Assembly (NCBI RefSeq): GCF_030540875.1
Contig: NZ_JAUOEM010000004.1
Location: 1-64,000 of the forward strand
DNA: 64,000 bases
DNA from: Flavivirga amylovorans
GTDB lineage: Bacteria > Bacteroidota > Bacteroidia > Flavobacteriales > Flavobacteriaceae
Reading direction: 5' to 3'
A program made the translations under genes and the position numbers. Positions 41,592 through 50,571 of the stretch are shown piece by piece (the stretch's first letter is position 1; each line of letters begins with the position of its first letter). A model generated the notes under the pieces. The model did no database searches. It was not told where the DNA came from and worked only from the letters and a program-made list of their open reading frames with translations.

Positions 41592-44500
41592 TTAATAAGT
41601 TTCTGATTTATAAATATCTCCATTAAAGTAAAATACTTTCTTTGTTAATTTACTATTTTGATTATAGTAATTGGCTTCACCTGTTTTTTTACCATTACGA
41701 TAATTTATTTCCTCTTTTATGTTTCCGTTTTCATAATATTTTTTGGTTAACCCCTGTAAAATGCCCATTTGATATTGGCTTTCGATTCTTAGTTTTCCAT
41801 TCGGGTAGTATTCGAGATCGGTACCATGATATTCATTATCGACAAAATGCATTGTATTTTCTAATTGCCCAGAATAATAGTATTCATTATAAATGTTAAC
41901 CAGATCTCCATTTTTATATTCTAGTTCTCTAGCTACATTACCATTATCGAAGTAGCTTTTAATCTTTCCTGTTTCATTTTTTAAGGGAATCATTGGTAAT
42001 TCGTTTGAGTCTTTGTCTAAGTAGCTATATCCGATAAGTGTTCCATAATCGTAAAAGCGGATTAGTTGTAGTTTTTCAGAATTATCGTAAAAAATTCTTT
42101 TCCCATGCACTACATCATTATTATATTCTGTAATTCGGGATTTTTTACCATTTTCATGATAAGTAATCCAAGAACCATTGGCTTTGTCATTTTTGTAAAA
42201 TAAAGTAGCTTGAACACTACCATCTTCAAAATAGTCTACTCCCTCTCCGTTTAAACTCCCATTTTGGTAGTTTCTTGTACTCTTTATTTTTCCATTTTCA
42301 TAATACCAGGTCCATTCCCCATCTTGAGAACCGTTAAGGTAATTGCCTTCTAAAGCTATATTTCCATAAAAATCATAGCCGATATATTTCCCGTGCTTTA
42401 TACCATTTACATACTCCGTTTTCGAACTCGTTTTTTTGTTCTTATGTTTATATTCTATCGTAAAATTATTTTCTTCAGACTTATAGTTGATATTACCTAA
42501 AATATTACCCGTGTAATCATAATATACTTCAGATATAAGTTCTCCAAATTCATATTTACTAGTGTGTTCTAATTTGCCATCAACACTATAAAACTTTTGA
42601 GTACCATGTAGTTTATCTTTATGATAAAAATTAATAATTTTTAATGTGCCATCTACATAATATGAACGCCATTCCCCGAGTGCTAAACCATCTTTATTCC
42701 AACCTTGTCTATTAAGTTGCCCATTTTTATAATAATAAACATAATACCCAGATAAGGAGCCGTTATCATAATTGCTTTTAGATTCTATTTTTCCATTATT
42801 ATAATAGTTGATATACTCACCATTTATTTCTCCGTCAGAATAGTTTCCTTTGCTAGTTAATACGGCATTTTTTGAGAAAAATTCCCAGAGTCCTTCTTTC
42901 CCTCCTTTTATATCATAAAGCCCTTTTGATAGTATATTCCCGTTAGGGTGATGCCCAGTAAACTGAAATTCACCTCCTTTTTTTCTGCCCTCACTTAGTA
43001 TATTTCCTTGCTTATCATAATATCTAAATTCAATAATTTCCCCCTTTCTGTATAAATAATCATAGTAAAGTTTACCATCAGTATCAAAATATTTATATTC
43101 ACCATCTATATACCCCTTATCATAAATGAAATCAGACTGTAATGTGCCGTCTCTGTAGAAGGTTTTCCATGGTCCATTGTAGAAATTATCTAAACTTTGT
43201 CCAATTTCGTATGTTTTTCCATTTGAGTAATAGCTTTGATAATTTCCATTAAACTCTCCATTTTTGTAATTGATTTCTGAAGATATTTTTTTATTAAAAA
43301 AGTATTTTTTTTCAACACCTTCTCTTTTGCCATTTGTAAAAGACATTTCTGCATAAATATTACCATTTGCATGATATTCTAGAGCTAAGTTGTCAATCAA
43401 TCCATTTTTATAAGGAATGTAGAATTCAATTAAATCCTCTCCAACAGGGAAGAATGATTTATATAACCCATCCAGTTCTCCATTTTTATAATATTTTTTT
43501 TGAATGAGAGCCCCTTTATCATTATAGTATTTATACTCTCCGTTTAATTTACCCTTTGAGTAATTAGCTACTATATAAGGTTTGCCATTTTTGTGATATT
43601 GAAAGTTTTCACCGTTCAATACACCATTTTCATAGACTGCAGTTTCTTTTATTTTCCCATTTAGATATAGCCATGTCCATTTACCTATTTCTTCTCCTTT
43701 TTCGTTGTACTCGCCATAAGAACTTAGTTGTCCATTTTTATTATAAAACTGCCAATTACCTATTGAAATATTATCCTTCATTTCCCCAATAGCTTCAGTG
43801 TAGCCGTTATAGTAATTGTAAACTACGTCTTGTTTTTTATTATCAAAGATAGTTTTGTTATCTTTTAAAATATCTTGCCATTTATCGTAGAATAATTCTA
43901 TAAACGAAACAATTTCTTTTTCTTTTTGCTTAATGATTTTTGTGTATTTTTCATTTTGAATTGAGTAAGAAAGTGTGTAAGTGAAATTATCGAATAAGTT
44001 ATTCTCTTGAATCCATTTAAATAATGGTACATATTTTTGATCCCAGAACCCATTATTACCCTCAAAATCTTCAAGTTGAGATAGCAGGGCATGATTTTGT
44101 TTTGTCAGCGATATGTTAATTTTATTTCCAGTTTCGTAATTTTTATTTAGTGCAATTTTATTACTTAAAATTAAGTCGATATCTTCAAAAGCTTTATCGT
44201 CTTCAGAAATTTGTATATCTGGATTTGCTTCATTTTCGTTTTTTTCAGCAACTAAGTTGTTTAGAGATTTTAGCGTGTTAAATGCTCCTTCTTTATCAAA
44301 ACTTAAAAGTAAATACATATTGTAACACATTAAGGCTTGAGAAAAAAGTGCTTGCTTATAGCATAAATTACCCAATTGAAGGTGAGGTTTTGAGTATGTT
44401 GGCTTAAATAATATAGCATTTTGATAAGCTTCAATCGCTTCTTCAATTCTATTTAGTTTTTCTAAAGCAGCAGCTTTATTGTGCCACAATAAGTAGTATT

Positions 44501-44879
44501 TTGGAAAAGTTTTTAATCCTTCATTATAAATCTTTAATGCTTCTTCATATTTATCCAAATAGGCATGTGCTAAACCTTTGTTAATGTAAAATGATAGGTT
44601 AGAGTCGTAGCAGTTTAAACCAATACCTTCATCGGTAACAGCTATAGCCTTTTCATATTTTTCTGAATTAAGTAAGTAATACGATTTTGAAACTAAGACA
44701 CTACAATACGTTGAGTCATTCTTGTTTATTTGATTTAAAAACTCAATTATTTTTTCATTATCGTCAGCTTCGGATACTTGTTTATAAATGTCATCGTAAT
44801 CTATAAAAGGAATTTTTTCTTGAGCTAGAATTGTAAATGAAACTAGAAAATAGAGGGCAAAAATTAATGATTTTTTCAT
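41592..44879 (-). CDS. very large TPR + MORN/YwqK-repeat protein
   Basis: A 1095-residue secreted protein with a signal peptide (residues 1-19, ending TILAQ). Residues about 30-220 contain tetratricopeptide repeats (PKYYLLWHNKAAALEKLNRIEEAIEAYQNAILF). From about 350 to the end there are some thirty copies of a repeat of about 22-23 residues of the form YxNGKLxxxxxYxNGxLxGExxxY, the MORN variant found in YwqK-type proteins. These repeats form long beta-hairpin ladders. The protein could be a surface or periplasmic scaffold. Annotation as antitoxin for YwqK-like proteins is not supported here. It is followed by two DUF3857 proteins, suggesting a joint envelope function. Confidence 0.85.
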   Translation of the reverse strand: MKKSLIFALYFLVSFTILAQEKIPFIDYDDIYKQVSEADDNEKIIEFLNQINKNDSTYCSVLVSKSYYLLNSEKYEKAIAVTDEGIGLNCYDSNLSFYINKGLAHAYLDKYEEALKIYNEGLKTFPKYYLLWHNKAAALEKLNRIEEAIEAYQNAILFKPTYSKPHLQLGNLCYKQALFSQALMCYNMYLLLSFDKEGAFNTLKSLNNLVAEKNENEANPDIQISEDDKAFEDIDLILSNKIALNKNYETGNKINISLTKQNHALLSQLEDFEGNNGFWDQKYVPLFKWIQENNLFDNFTYTLSYSIQNEKYTKIIKQKEKEIVSFIELFYDKWQDILKDNKTIFDNKKQDVVYNYYNGYTEAIGEMKDNISIGNWQFYNKNGQLSSYGEYNEKGEEIGKWTWLYLNGKIKETAVYENGVLNGENFQYHKNGKPYIVANYSKGKLNGEYKYYNDKGALIQKKYYKNGELDGLYKSFFPVGEDLIEFYIPYKNGLIDNLALEYHANGNIYAEMSFTNGKREGVEKKYFFNKKISSEINYKNGEFNGNYQSYYSNGKTYEIGQSLDNFYNGPWKTFYRDGTLQSDFIYDKGYIDGEYKYFDTDGKLYYDYLYRKGEIIEFRYYDKQGNILSEGRKKGGEFQFTGHHPNGNILSKGLYDIKGGKEGLWEFFSKNAVLTSKGNYSDGEINGEYINYYNNGKIESKSNYDNGSLSGYYVYYYKNGQLNRQGWNKDGLALGEWRSYYVDGTLKIINFYHKDKLHGTQKFYSVDGKLEHTSKYEFGELISEVYYDYTGNILGNINYKSEENNFTIEYKHKNKKTSSKTEYVNGIKHGKYIGYDFYGNIALEGNYLNGSQDGEWTWYYENGKIKSTRNYQNGSLNGEGVDYFEDGSVQATLFYKNDKANGSWITYHENGKKSRITEYNNDVVHGKRIFYDNSEKLQLIRFYDYGTLIGYSYLDKDSNELPMIPLKNETGKIKSYFDNGNVARELEYKNGDLVNIYNEYYYSGQLENTMHFVDNEYHGTDLEYYPNGKLRIESQYQMGILQGLTKKYYENGNIKEEINYRNGKKTGEANYYNQNSKLTKKVFYFNGDIYKSETY

Positions 44880-44914
44880 TAGTATGATTTGATAAATAAA
44901 ACGAGGGAAAAAAA

Positions 44915-46108
44915 TTACTCTTTTTTATTGACTTTTAAGCCAAAAAAAGAGTTTTCTTGTTTAACTACAGCATTATAATGTGGAATGGAATAACTCCAGA
45001 TATGATGCATGCGAATTTTCATTTTAACTTTATTTATTTCTTCTCGAGCTAAATCTTTTAGAGGTTTATTAAATTTTAATTTTGAGTGTTCTTCTCTTAC
45101 TTCTTCATAGGTTGAATTAATTATAGCATTCATTTTTAAAAAAGTACCGTAAGTTGATTCTAAGTCATAGAGGCTAAATAGCACATCGTTATTTTTAATC
45201 CATGGCTTTATAAGCGTTTTTAAATCTGAAGGATTGATGATTTTATCGTTGTGATAGATTTTATCTTTTTTTAAGAAAATGATATTTGACTCTAAATGCG
45301 AATTATTAAAAAGTGGATGATTTGAAGGTGGAGGTGGTGGATAAGTTTTATAAGAATTAGGGGAATAGATACTGTGAACAAAATTAGAAGATATTCTTTT
45401 ATTTAATCTTTGATAGTTATAATAAAAACCAAGGGAGTCACTAAATTTTAAATCAATATTATTCACGAAACTTATCTTGAGTTGGTTGACTAAGGATAGT
45501 TTATAGAAAATATCCTCTACATATTTCATTGGTGTCATTTTATCAATAAATAAAACATTTGTAGGGAATGGCTTGTTCCTCATGCCACCAACCCCGCCAC
45601 ATCTAGGGACTATAAAAGGAATTAATTCTTCCATTTCTGCTAATCTATCGTTTAATTGCAGACTAAATTCCTTATTGTCAAGTCTTTTACCATAATAGAT
45701 ATAGCTCCTTAAGTATTCTTCGCTTATTGAGATAGGAGTAGTTAGATTATGGATTTGGGGTAAATTTATTCTTAAGAGTGGTTTATGCCAATATAAAGTG
45801 TCATAACAGTTTTTTATAAAATATATGGAATCATTTAAAATTAGAGTGTCTTTTTCGGCTAATGCTTCGATGGTTATATTATTGAATTTAAATTTTCCTT
45901 TTTCAATTTTTAGTGAATATTTATTCCAAAAGTCAAAATAAGTGTAATTGAATTTTATTGAATCGTTTTCAATAACAATACTTTTGGTTTCATTATGATA
46001 ATAACTAGGTTTTAAATAACTATTGGACCATTTTCCTTGATATTTTTCTTTATCATCGCATGAAAGAAAACAAAAGAGTAAAACAAAAAAGAAGATTATG
46101 TTTTTCAT
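44915..46108 (-). CDS. hypothetical lipoprotein
   Basis: A 397-residue protein with a lipoprotein signal (lipobox CFLSC at residues 13-17). The early part (YQGKWSNSY..) resembles lipocalin-like beta strands. A central stretch, TNVLFIDKMTPMKYVEDIFYKLSLVNQLKISFV, recalls the periplasmic part of ExbD-type proteins, but the rest does not match, so I do not assign a family. It includes PPPPPSNHPLFN. It is the first gene of the leftward cluster that continues with the YwqK-repeat protein 35 bases on. Confidence 0.6.
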   Translation of the reverse strand: MKNIIFFFVLLFCFLSCDDKEKYQGKWSNSYLKPSYYHNETKSIVIENDSIKFNYTYFDFWNKYSLKIEKGKFKFNNITIEALAEKDTLILNDSIYFIKNCYDTLYWHKPLLRINLPQIHNLTTPISISEEYLRSYIYYGKRLDNKEFSLQLNDRLAEMEELIPFIVPRCGGVGGMRNKPFPTNVLFIDKMTPMKYVEDIFYKLSLVNQLKISFVNNIDLKFSDSLGFYYNYQRLNKRISSNFVHSIYSPNSYKTYPPPPPSNHPLFNNSHLESNIIFLKKDKIYHNDKIINPSDLKTLIKPWIKNNDVLFSLYDLESTYGTFLKMNAIINSTYEEVREEHSKLKFNKPLKDLAREEINKVKMKIRMHHIWSYSIPHYNAVVKQENSFFGLKVNKKE

Positions 46109-46180
46109 AATGGCTAATATTCAAGGTATTTAGCTACAATAAAGATACCAAACTATTACCTAAGCAAAAAGAAGTATCCT

Positions 46181-46299
46181 GTCATCCAGAAGGAGGAACG
46201 ACTGAAGAATCTTATTAAATACAATTATCAAGAAATTTTTCACTTCAATCTTCTTTTGAAATAAAAACATAAGAGATCCTTCGCTTCGCTCTGGATGAC
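46181..46299. repeat. dispersed repeat with perfect inverted ends
   Basis: GTCATCCAGA (46181-46190) and TCTGGATGAC (46290-46299) are perfect inverted ends around CTTCGCTTCGCT-type sequence, typical of the dispersed family. It lies between the lipoprotein gene start and the permease gene stop, touching the latter. Confidence 0.6.
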
Positions 46300-46300
46300 A

Positions 46301-47461
46301 TTACCCCCTAAACAAAAAGAAGTCATCTTTCATATGTTCAATTTTAGAATCTTCGTTGGTAATTATATAATCAATAGCTTGAGAAGTGAAATCGGTTCCT
46401 TTTTCCGTTAATGATACAATATGATTATCAATCACAATCATATTGTTTTTAAGTGCCAATTCTAAAACCGTTTTACTCCGCACTTTTTGCCAATTAATAT
46501 GCTCATTAAGATGATTAACATGACGTTCCTCTTCTTCGTTATGATTTCTTAAATGCAGTAAAAAAGTAAGTAAAGAAACTTCTGTGCGCTGCTGTTTTTC
46601 CCTGTAAAGAACCGCAATGACACCTTTGTTGGGAGCAAATAAATAAACCATTAAAAAGAGGATTCCTAACATGGTCGTAATAGAGCCAGCAATAGAAGCA
46701 TCCAACCAATGCGCTAACCAATAACCGGAAATAGCACTAAATACACCAAAACAAATAGCATAAACAAGCATACGCTTTAAATTGGTGGTAAGCAAATAAG
46801 CAGTAGCAGCAGGTGCAATCATTAGAGCGACTACTAAGATGGCTCCAACTGCATCAAAAGCTCCTACAGTCGTAACCGAAGAAACAGTCATAAGTCCGTA
46901 ATGAATTACAGCAGGCGAAAACCCTAAGGAGGCTGCCAATCCAGCATCAAAAGTACTTATTTTGAGTTCTTTAAAGAATGCAAAAAGTAACCCAATGGTA
47001 ATTAATAAAATGCAACCAATAACCCATAGCGATTTTGGACCAACGTCTACACCAGCAATTAATAACCTGTCAAAAGGTGTAAAGGCTAGTTCACCTAATA
47101 AAACCGCATCCACATCCAAATGAACATCGTTGGCATTTTTAGCAATTAAAATAACACCGATACTGAACAATATAGGGAACACTAATCCAATAGCAGTATC
47201 TTCTTTTACCAAGCCTGTTTTTTGAATGTACTCAACTAAAACAACCGTAATAATTCCTGTTATTGCTGCTAAAAGAATTAATAAAGGAGAGTTTAAATCT
47301 TGAGTGATAAAAAAACCAATAACAATACCAGGTAAGATAGAATGACTAATGGCGTCACTGATCATGGCCATTTTTCGAAGCACTAAAAATGTTCCAGGTA
47401 TCGCACAAGCAATAGCAACTAAACTGGCAATAAGTTGTATTTCTATTTGGGCGCTACTCAT
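46301..47461 (-). CDS. metal ABC transporter permease with winged-helix-like C-terminus
   Basis: A 386-residue inner-membrane permease of the ABC-3 (ZnuB/MntB/TroD) family. About eight membrane segments cover residues 10-290; LVLRKMAMISDAISHSILPGIVIGF and SVTTVGAFDAVGAILVVALMIAPAATAYLL are standard signatures. About 95 extra residues follow (from 295), hydrophilic, with NWQKVRSKTVLELALKNNMIVIDNHIVSLTEKG, which looks like a DtxR-type winged helix. Normal family length is about 280. It overlaps the preceding permease gene by eight bases. It probably pairs with that permease to form the channel for Mn, Fe or Zn. Confidence 0.9.
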   Translation of the reverse strand: MSSAQIEIQLIASLVAIACAIPGTFLVLRKMAMISDAISHSILPGIVIGFFITQDLNSPLLILLAAITGIITVVLVEYIQKTGLVKEDTAIGLVFPILFSIGVILIAKNANDVHLDVDAVLLGELAFTPFDRLLIAGVDVGPKSLWVIGCILLITIGLLFAFFKELKISTFDAGLAASLGFSPAVIHYGLMTVSSVTTVGAFDAVGAILVVALMIAPAATAYLLTTNLKRMLVYAICFGVFSAISGYWLAHWLDASIAGSITTMLGILFLMVYLFAPNKGVIAVLYREKQQRTEVSLLTFLLHLRNHNEEEERHVNHLNEHINWQKVRSKTVLELALKNNMIVIDNHIVSLTEKGTDFTSQAIDYIITNEDSKIEHMKDDFFLFRG

Positions 47462-48581
47462 TATTTTCAGTTTGTTGATTATATAAATTTGAAGCCGTTT
47501 TAAAACCTTCTGTTGTTAAACTCCACATACTGCCTTCAAGTTTCACGTAATTTTTTCGAACTAATTTTTGAAGCGTTCCTTTTGTAAATCCTTGAAAATT
47601 ATTCAAAATCTTAATGGCGTGGGGGTGTGAAATGTTTTCATGCGTTTCAGCAATGTGATACATAAACGACAATGTTTTATGAAGCTGTAAATCACGACGG
47701 TTTTTAATGAATCGTATTTGTTTAAAAAGTAATCCCCGACTTGGTGAAAATATAAAGGAGATTAGAACGAATACGCCGGCAACGATAACGATTACTGGTC
47801 CTGTTGATAGATTGTTTTGACTGGCACTGATTGCTGTTCCAAAAACACCAGAAAAGGCCCCAAAGGTAGCTGCCAGGAACACCATAATTCCAAGGCTATT
47901 AGTCCATTGTCGAGCAGCAGCAGCAGGTGCTAATAGCATAGCACTCATAAGTACAACTCCAACTGTTTGTAGACCTAACACAATCGCTAATACAATAAAT
48001 GTAGTAATTAAAATATCTATAAATTTCGTGTTAAAACCTAGTGTTTTTGTGTAATCAGCATCAAAAAGAAGGATTTTAAATTCTTTCCAAAAAAGTAATA
48101 AAACTAAAAGACAAGCACCCGTTACAATACTCATAAGCCAAACATCACTTTCTACTAGAGTAGCTGCTTGTCCGAACAAATATTTATCCAATCCAGCTTG
48201 ATTAGCATTGGGCTGTTTTTGAATGAAGGTCAAAAGAAGCATCCCGAAACCAAAAAAGAGAGACAGAATAAGTCCTAAAGCAGTATCTGATTTTAAATGT
48301 GTTTTGCTAATAATGCCACGAATCCAAAAAGTACCGATAAGTCCACTTACTAAAGCGCCCAATAGTAAAATATTACTGTCTTTTGCTCCAGTAATTAAAA
48401 AAGCAATGGCAATTCCTGGAAGTGCTGCATGTGATATGGCATCACCCAATAAACTTTGTTTTCGTAATACAGCAAAACTTCCTAGCATCCCCGTTACTGC
48501 TCCTAGAATAGCAGTACCCAGTGTAATGGTTCTTAAGGTATAGTCTGTGAAGACAAGCTTTATGTATTCGGTAATATCCAT
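47454..48581 (-). CDS. metal ABC transporter permease with winged-helix-like C-terminus
   Basis: A 375-residue ABC-3 family permease, homologous to the next one: FAVLRKQSLLGDAISHAALPGIAIAFL and VGVVLMSAMLLAPAAAARQWT. It also carries an extension after about residue 285 (LHKTLSFMYHIAETHENISHPHAIKILNNFQGFTKGTLQKLVRKNYVKLEGSMWSLTTEG reads as helix-helix-wing). The resemblance to DtxR N-domains suggests a metal-linked cytoplasmic regulator attached to the channel. It is separated from the ATPase gene by 155 bases with a dispersed repeat, so it may be expressed with it through readthrough. Confidence 0.9.
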   Translation of the reverse strand: MDITEYIKLVFTDYTLRTITLGTAILGAVTGMLGSFAVLRKQSLLGDAISHAALPGIAIAFLITGAKDSNILLLGALVSGLIGTFWIRGIISKTHLKSDTALGLILSLFFGFGMLLLTFIQKQPNANQAGLDKYLFGQAATLVESDVWLMSIVTGACLLVLLLFWKEFKILLFDADYTKTLGFNTKFIDILITTFIVLAIVLGLQTVGVVLMSAMLLAPAAAARQWTNSLGIMVFLAATFGAFSGVFGTAISASQNNLSTGPVIVIVAGVFVLISFIFSPSRGLLFKQIRFIKNRRDLQLHKTLSFMYHIAETHENISHPHAIKILNNFQGFTKGTLQKLVRKNYVKLEGSMWSLTTEGFKTASNLYNQQTENNE

Positions 48582-48609
48582 TTAAAATTTTTTATAAGAC
48601 GTGTTGAAC

Positions 48610-48665
48610 ATAGTTAAAGGATCTTATTTGAGATTCTTCACTTCGTTCAGAATGACAGGTCATTT
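48610..48665. repeat. dispersed GATTCTTCACTTCGTTCAGAATGACA-type repeat
   Basis: Located between permease and ATPase genes (48582-48736). The core GATTCTTCACTTCGTTCAG plus AATGACAGG is the reverse of the fragment inside mfd at 33337. It does not look like a terminator because the stem is short. Confidence 0.5.
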
Positions 48666-48736
48666 TATTTTATGTTTATCATTTTTATTCATGTTGAGTA
48701 AGTACTGTTTACTGCTACTGCAAACTGTTCACTTTT

Positions 48737-49474
48737 TTATTCCTGTATACTCACTTTATAATTAATACCGTAGGTCTTAGTTAAATTGTCATCATTAAAG
48801 ATGTCTTTAACAGGGCCCGTGGCAATTTTCTTTACGTTTAAAAAAGTAACCCAATCAAAATATTCTGGAACTGTTTGCAAATCATGATGCACAACTATAA
48901 CTGTTTTATTGGCTTTTCTTAATTCTTTTAAAATATTGATGATCGCAATTTCGGTAGTCGCATCAACGCCTTGAAAAGGTTCATCCATAAAATAGATAGA
49001 AGCATCCTGCACTAAAGCTCTAGCCAGAAAAATGCGTTGTTGTTGTCCGCCAGAAAGTTGGCTTATTTGCCTGTTTTTAAAAGGTAACATACCCACTTTT
49101 TCCAATGCTTCGAGAGCTAGCTTTTTTTCTTTTTGACCAGGGCGTTTTATCCAGCCCAGGCTACCATATGTCCCCATCATAACCACATCTAAAGCAGTTG
49201 TTGGAAAATCCCAGTCTACGCTCCCTTTTTGCGGTACATAAGCAACCAATGCTCGTTGTTTTTCATAAGATTTTCCGTAGATACTAACACTACCGGCAAT
49301 CGGGTTTAAAATACCAAGAATTGATTTTATAAGAGTAGATTTTCCTGCACCATTTGGTCCAACTATAGCCATAAGTACACCTTCAGGTATTTCTAAATCG
49401 ATATCCCAAAGTACAGGTTTGTAGTTATATGCTACGGTTAAATCGTCTACTTTTATTGCGATGTTGTTTTTCAT
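48737..49474 (-). CDS. metal ABC transporter ATP-binding protein
   Basis: A 245-residue ATPase with Walker [10 protein letters not shown] (about 39-47), the signature [15 protein letters not shown], Walker [14 protein letters not shown] and a switch histidine in VVHHDLQTV. It is the ZnuC/MntA-type ATPase partner of the two ABC-3 permeases and of the binding protein encoded upstream. It energises uptake of a divalent metal across the inner membrane. The length is normal and the motifs are intact. Confidence 0.94.
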   Translation of the reverse strand: MKNNIAIKVDDLTVAYNYKPVLWDIDLEIPEGVLMAIVGPNGAGKSTLIKSILGILNPIAGSVSIYGKSYEKQRALVAYVPQKGSVDWDFPTTALDVVMMGTYGSLGWIKRPGQKEKKLALEALEKVGMLPFKNRQISQLSGGQQQRIFLARALVQDASIYFMDEPFQGVDATTEIAIINILKELRKANKTVIVVHHDLQTVPEYFDWVTFLNVKKIATGPVKDIFNDDNLTKTYGINYKVSIQE

Positions 49475-49526
49475 TTTTTATTTCCATTTTACCCTTCCGA
49501 ATTCACCTTTTTTTAAGCTGAATTCA

Positions 49527-49547
49527 CCTTCCCTAAAATAGGGAAGG
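49527..49547. repeat. perfect hairpin CCTTCCCTA..TAGGGAAGG
   Basis: A nine-base perfect stem with an AAA loop in the gap between the ATPase gene and the binding-protein gene. No T-run follows on either side, so it is more likely part of a repeat element or an mRNA stability stem than a terminator. Confidence 0.4.
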
Positions 49548-49627
49548 AATACTTTTCAAGATTATTTTTAGGTACTCGTTTTTTACGTTTGAGTAAACAC
49601 TGTAAACTGCAACTGAATAGTGTTAAC

Positions 49628-50533
49628 TTATTTAAGCGCATTTACGATCGTATTCACATTATATTCAAACATACCAATATATGTGCCTTCGATTGTTCCC
49701 TTATTTCCGAGGGCATCAGAGTACAAAGAACCTCCAATAGTTACATCATGCCCTTTAGAATTTACGGCAGCTTGTAAGGCTTCAATAGTACGTTTTGGCA
49801 CCGAACTTTCTACAAAAATAGCTTTTACATTTTTTTCTATAATGAAAGCCGATAATTTTTGAACATCTTGTACACCAGCTTCGGTAGCCGTTGATAATCC
49901 TTGTAAGCCAACCACTTCAAATTTGAATGATTTGCCAAAATAATTAAAAGCATCATGTGCTGTTACCAAAATACGTTTTTCTTCTGGAAGAGATTCAACA
50001 GTCGATGTTAATTTGGCTTTTAATATGTCTAATTGTTTAATATAATTAGCACCATTAGTTTCGAATGTTGCTTTTTGTTCTGGAATTGTTTCTGAAAGTT
50101 TTTTAACTATAAATTGAGTGGCTTGTTTCCAATAATCTATATTAAACCAAATATGAGGATCGTAATTAGATGCAAAATACTCCGAACCAATAAGCGTGTT
50201 TTTATCTATGGCATCAGAAATAGCGATGGTTTTTTTGTTTTTCATTTTTTCGAAAACTTCAACAAGTTTGCCCTCAAGATGTAGTCCGTTGTAAAAAATA
50301 ATATCTGCATCTGCTAATTTAGTGACGTCACCTTCGCTGGCTTTATATAAATGTGGATCAACACCACTACCCATTAAACCTTTGATATTGATGAGGTCGC
50401 CACCAATATTGGTTACTAAATCAGTAATCATAGAAGTGGTCGTTACTACATTTAATTTATCATTAGTCTTTTTTTCGTTTTTACAACTGAAAAAGATTAA
50501 ACAAATAGCAATTATGTAGAGTTGTTTTTTCAT
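49628..50533 (-). CDS. metal ABC transporter substrate-binding lipoprotein
   Basis: A 301-residue lipoprotein of the ZnuA/PsaA/TroA family, with lipobox FFSC at about residues 14-17. Metal-binding positions are visible: histidines in GVDPHLYKA and NYDPHIWFN, a glutamate in IFVESSVPKR and an aspartate in YSDALG. The H-H-E-D pattern is that of Mn/Fe-type proteins such as PsaA; a zinc-type protein would have three histidines and a His-rich loop, which is absent. Manganese or iron is therefore the better guess. It precedes the ATPase gene in the leftward operon. Confidence 0.88.
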   Translation of the reverse strand: MKKQLYIIAICLIFFSCKNEKKTNDKLNVVTTTSMITDLVTNIGGDLINIKGLMGSGVDPHLYKASEGDVTKLADADIIFYNGLHLEGKLVEVFEKMKNKKTIAISDAIDKNTLIGSEYFASNYDPHIWFNIDYWKQATQFIVKKLSETIPEQKATFETNGANYIKQLDILKAKLTSTVESLPEEKRILVTAHDAFNYFGKSFKFEVVGLQGLSTATEAGVQDVQKLSAFIIEKNVKAIFVESSVPKRTIEALQAAVNSKGHDVTIGGSLYSDALGNKGTIEGTYIGMFEYNVNTIVNALK

Positions 50534-50571
50534 GTCTTTAATTTTGTGTTAATGTACTAAAAAGCTCATAA

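Noticed and set aside
41592-44879. YwqK-repeat protein as antitoxin of a toxin-antitoxin pair
   Set aside because: It has a signal peptide, some thirty repeats and no toxin partner. The neighbours are envelope proteins.
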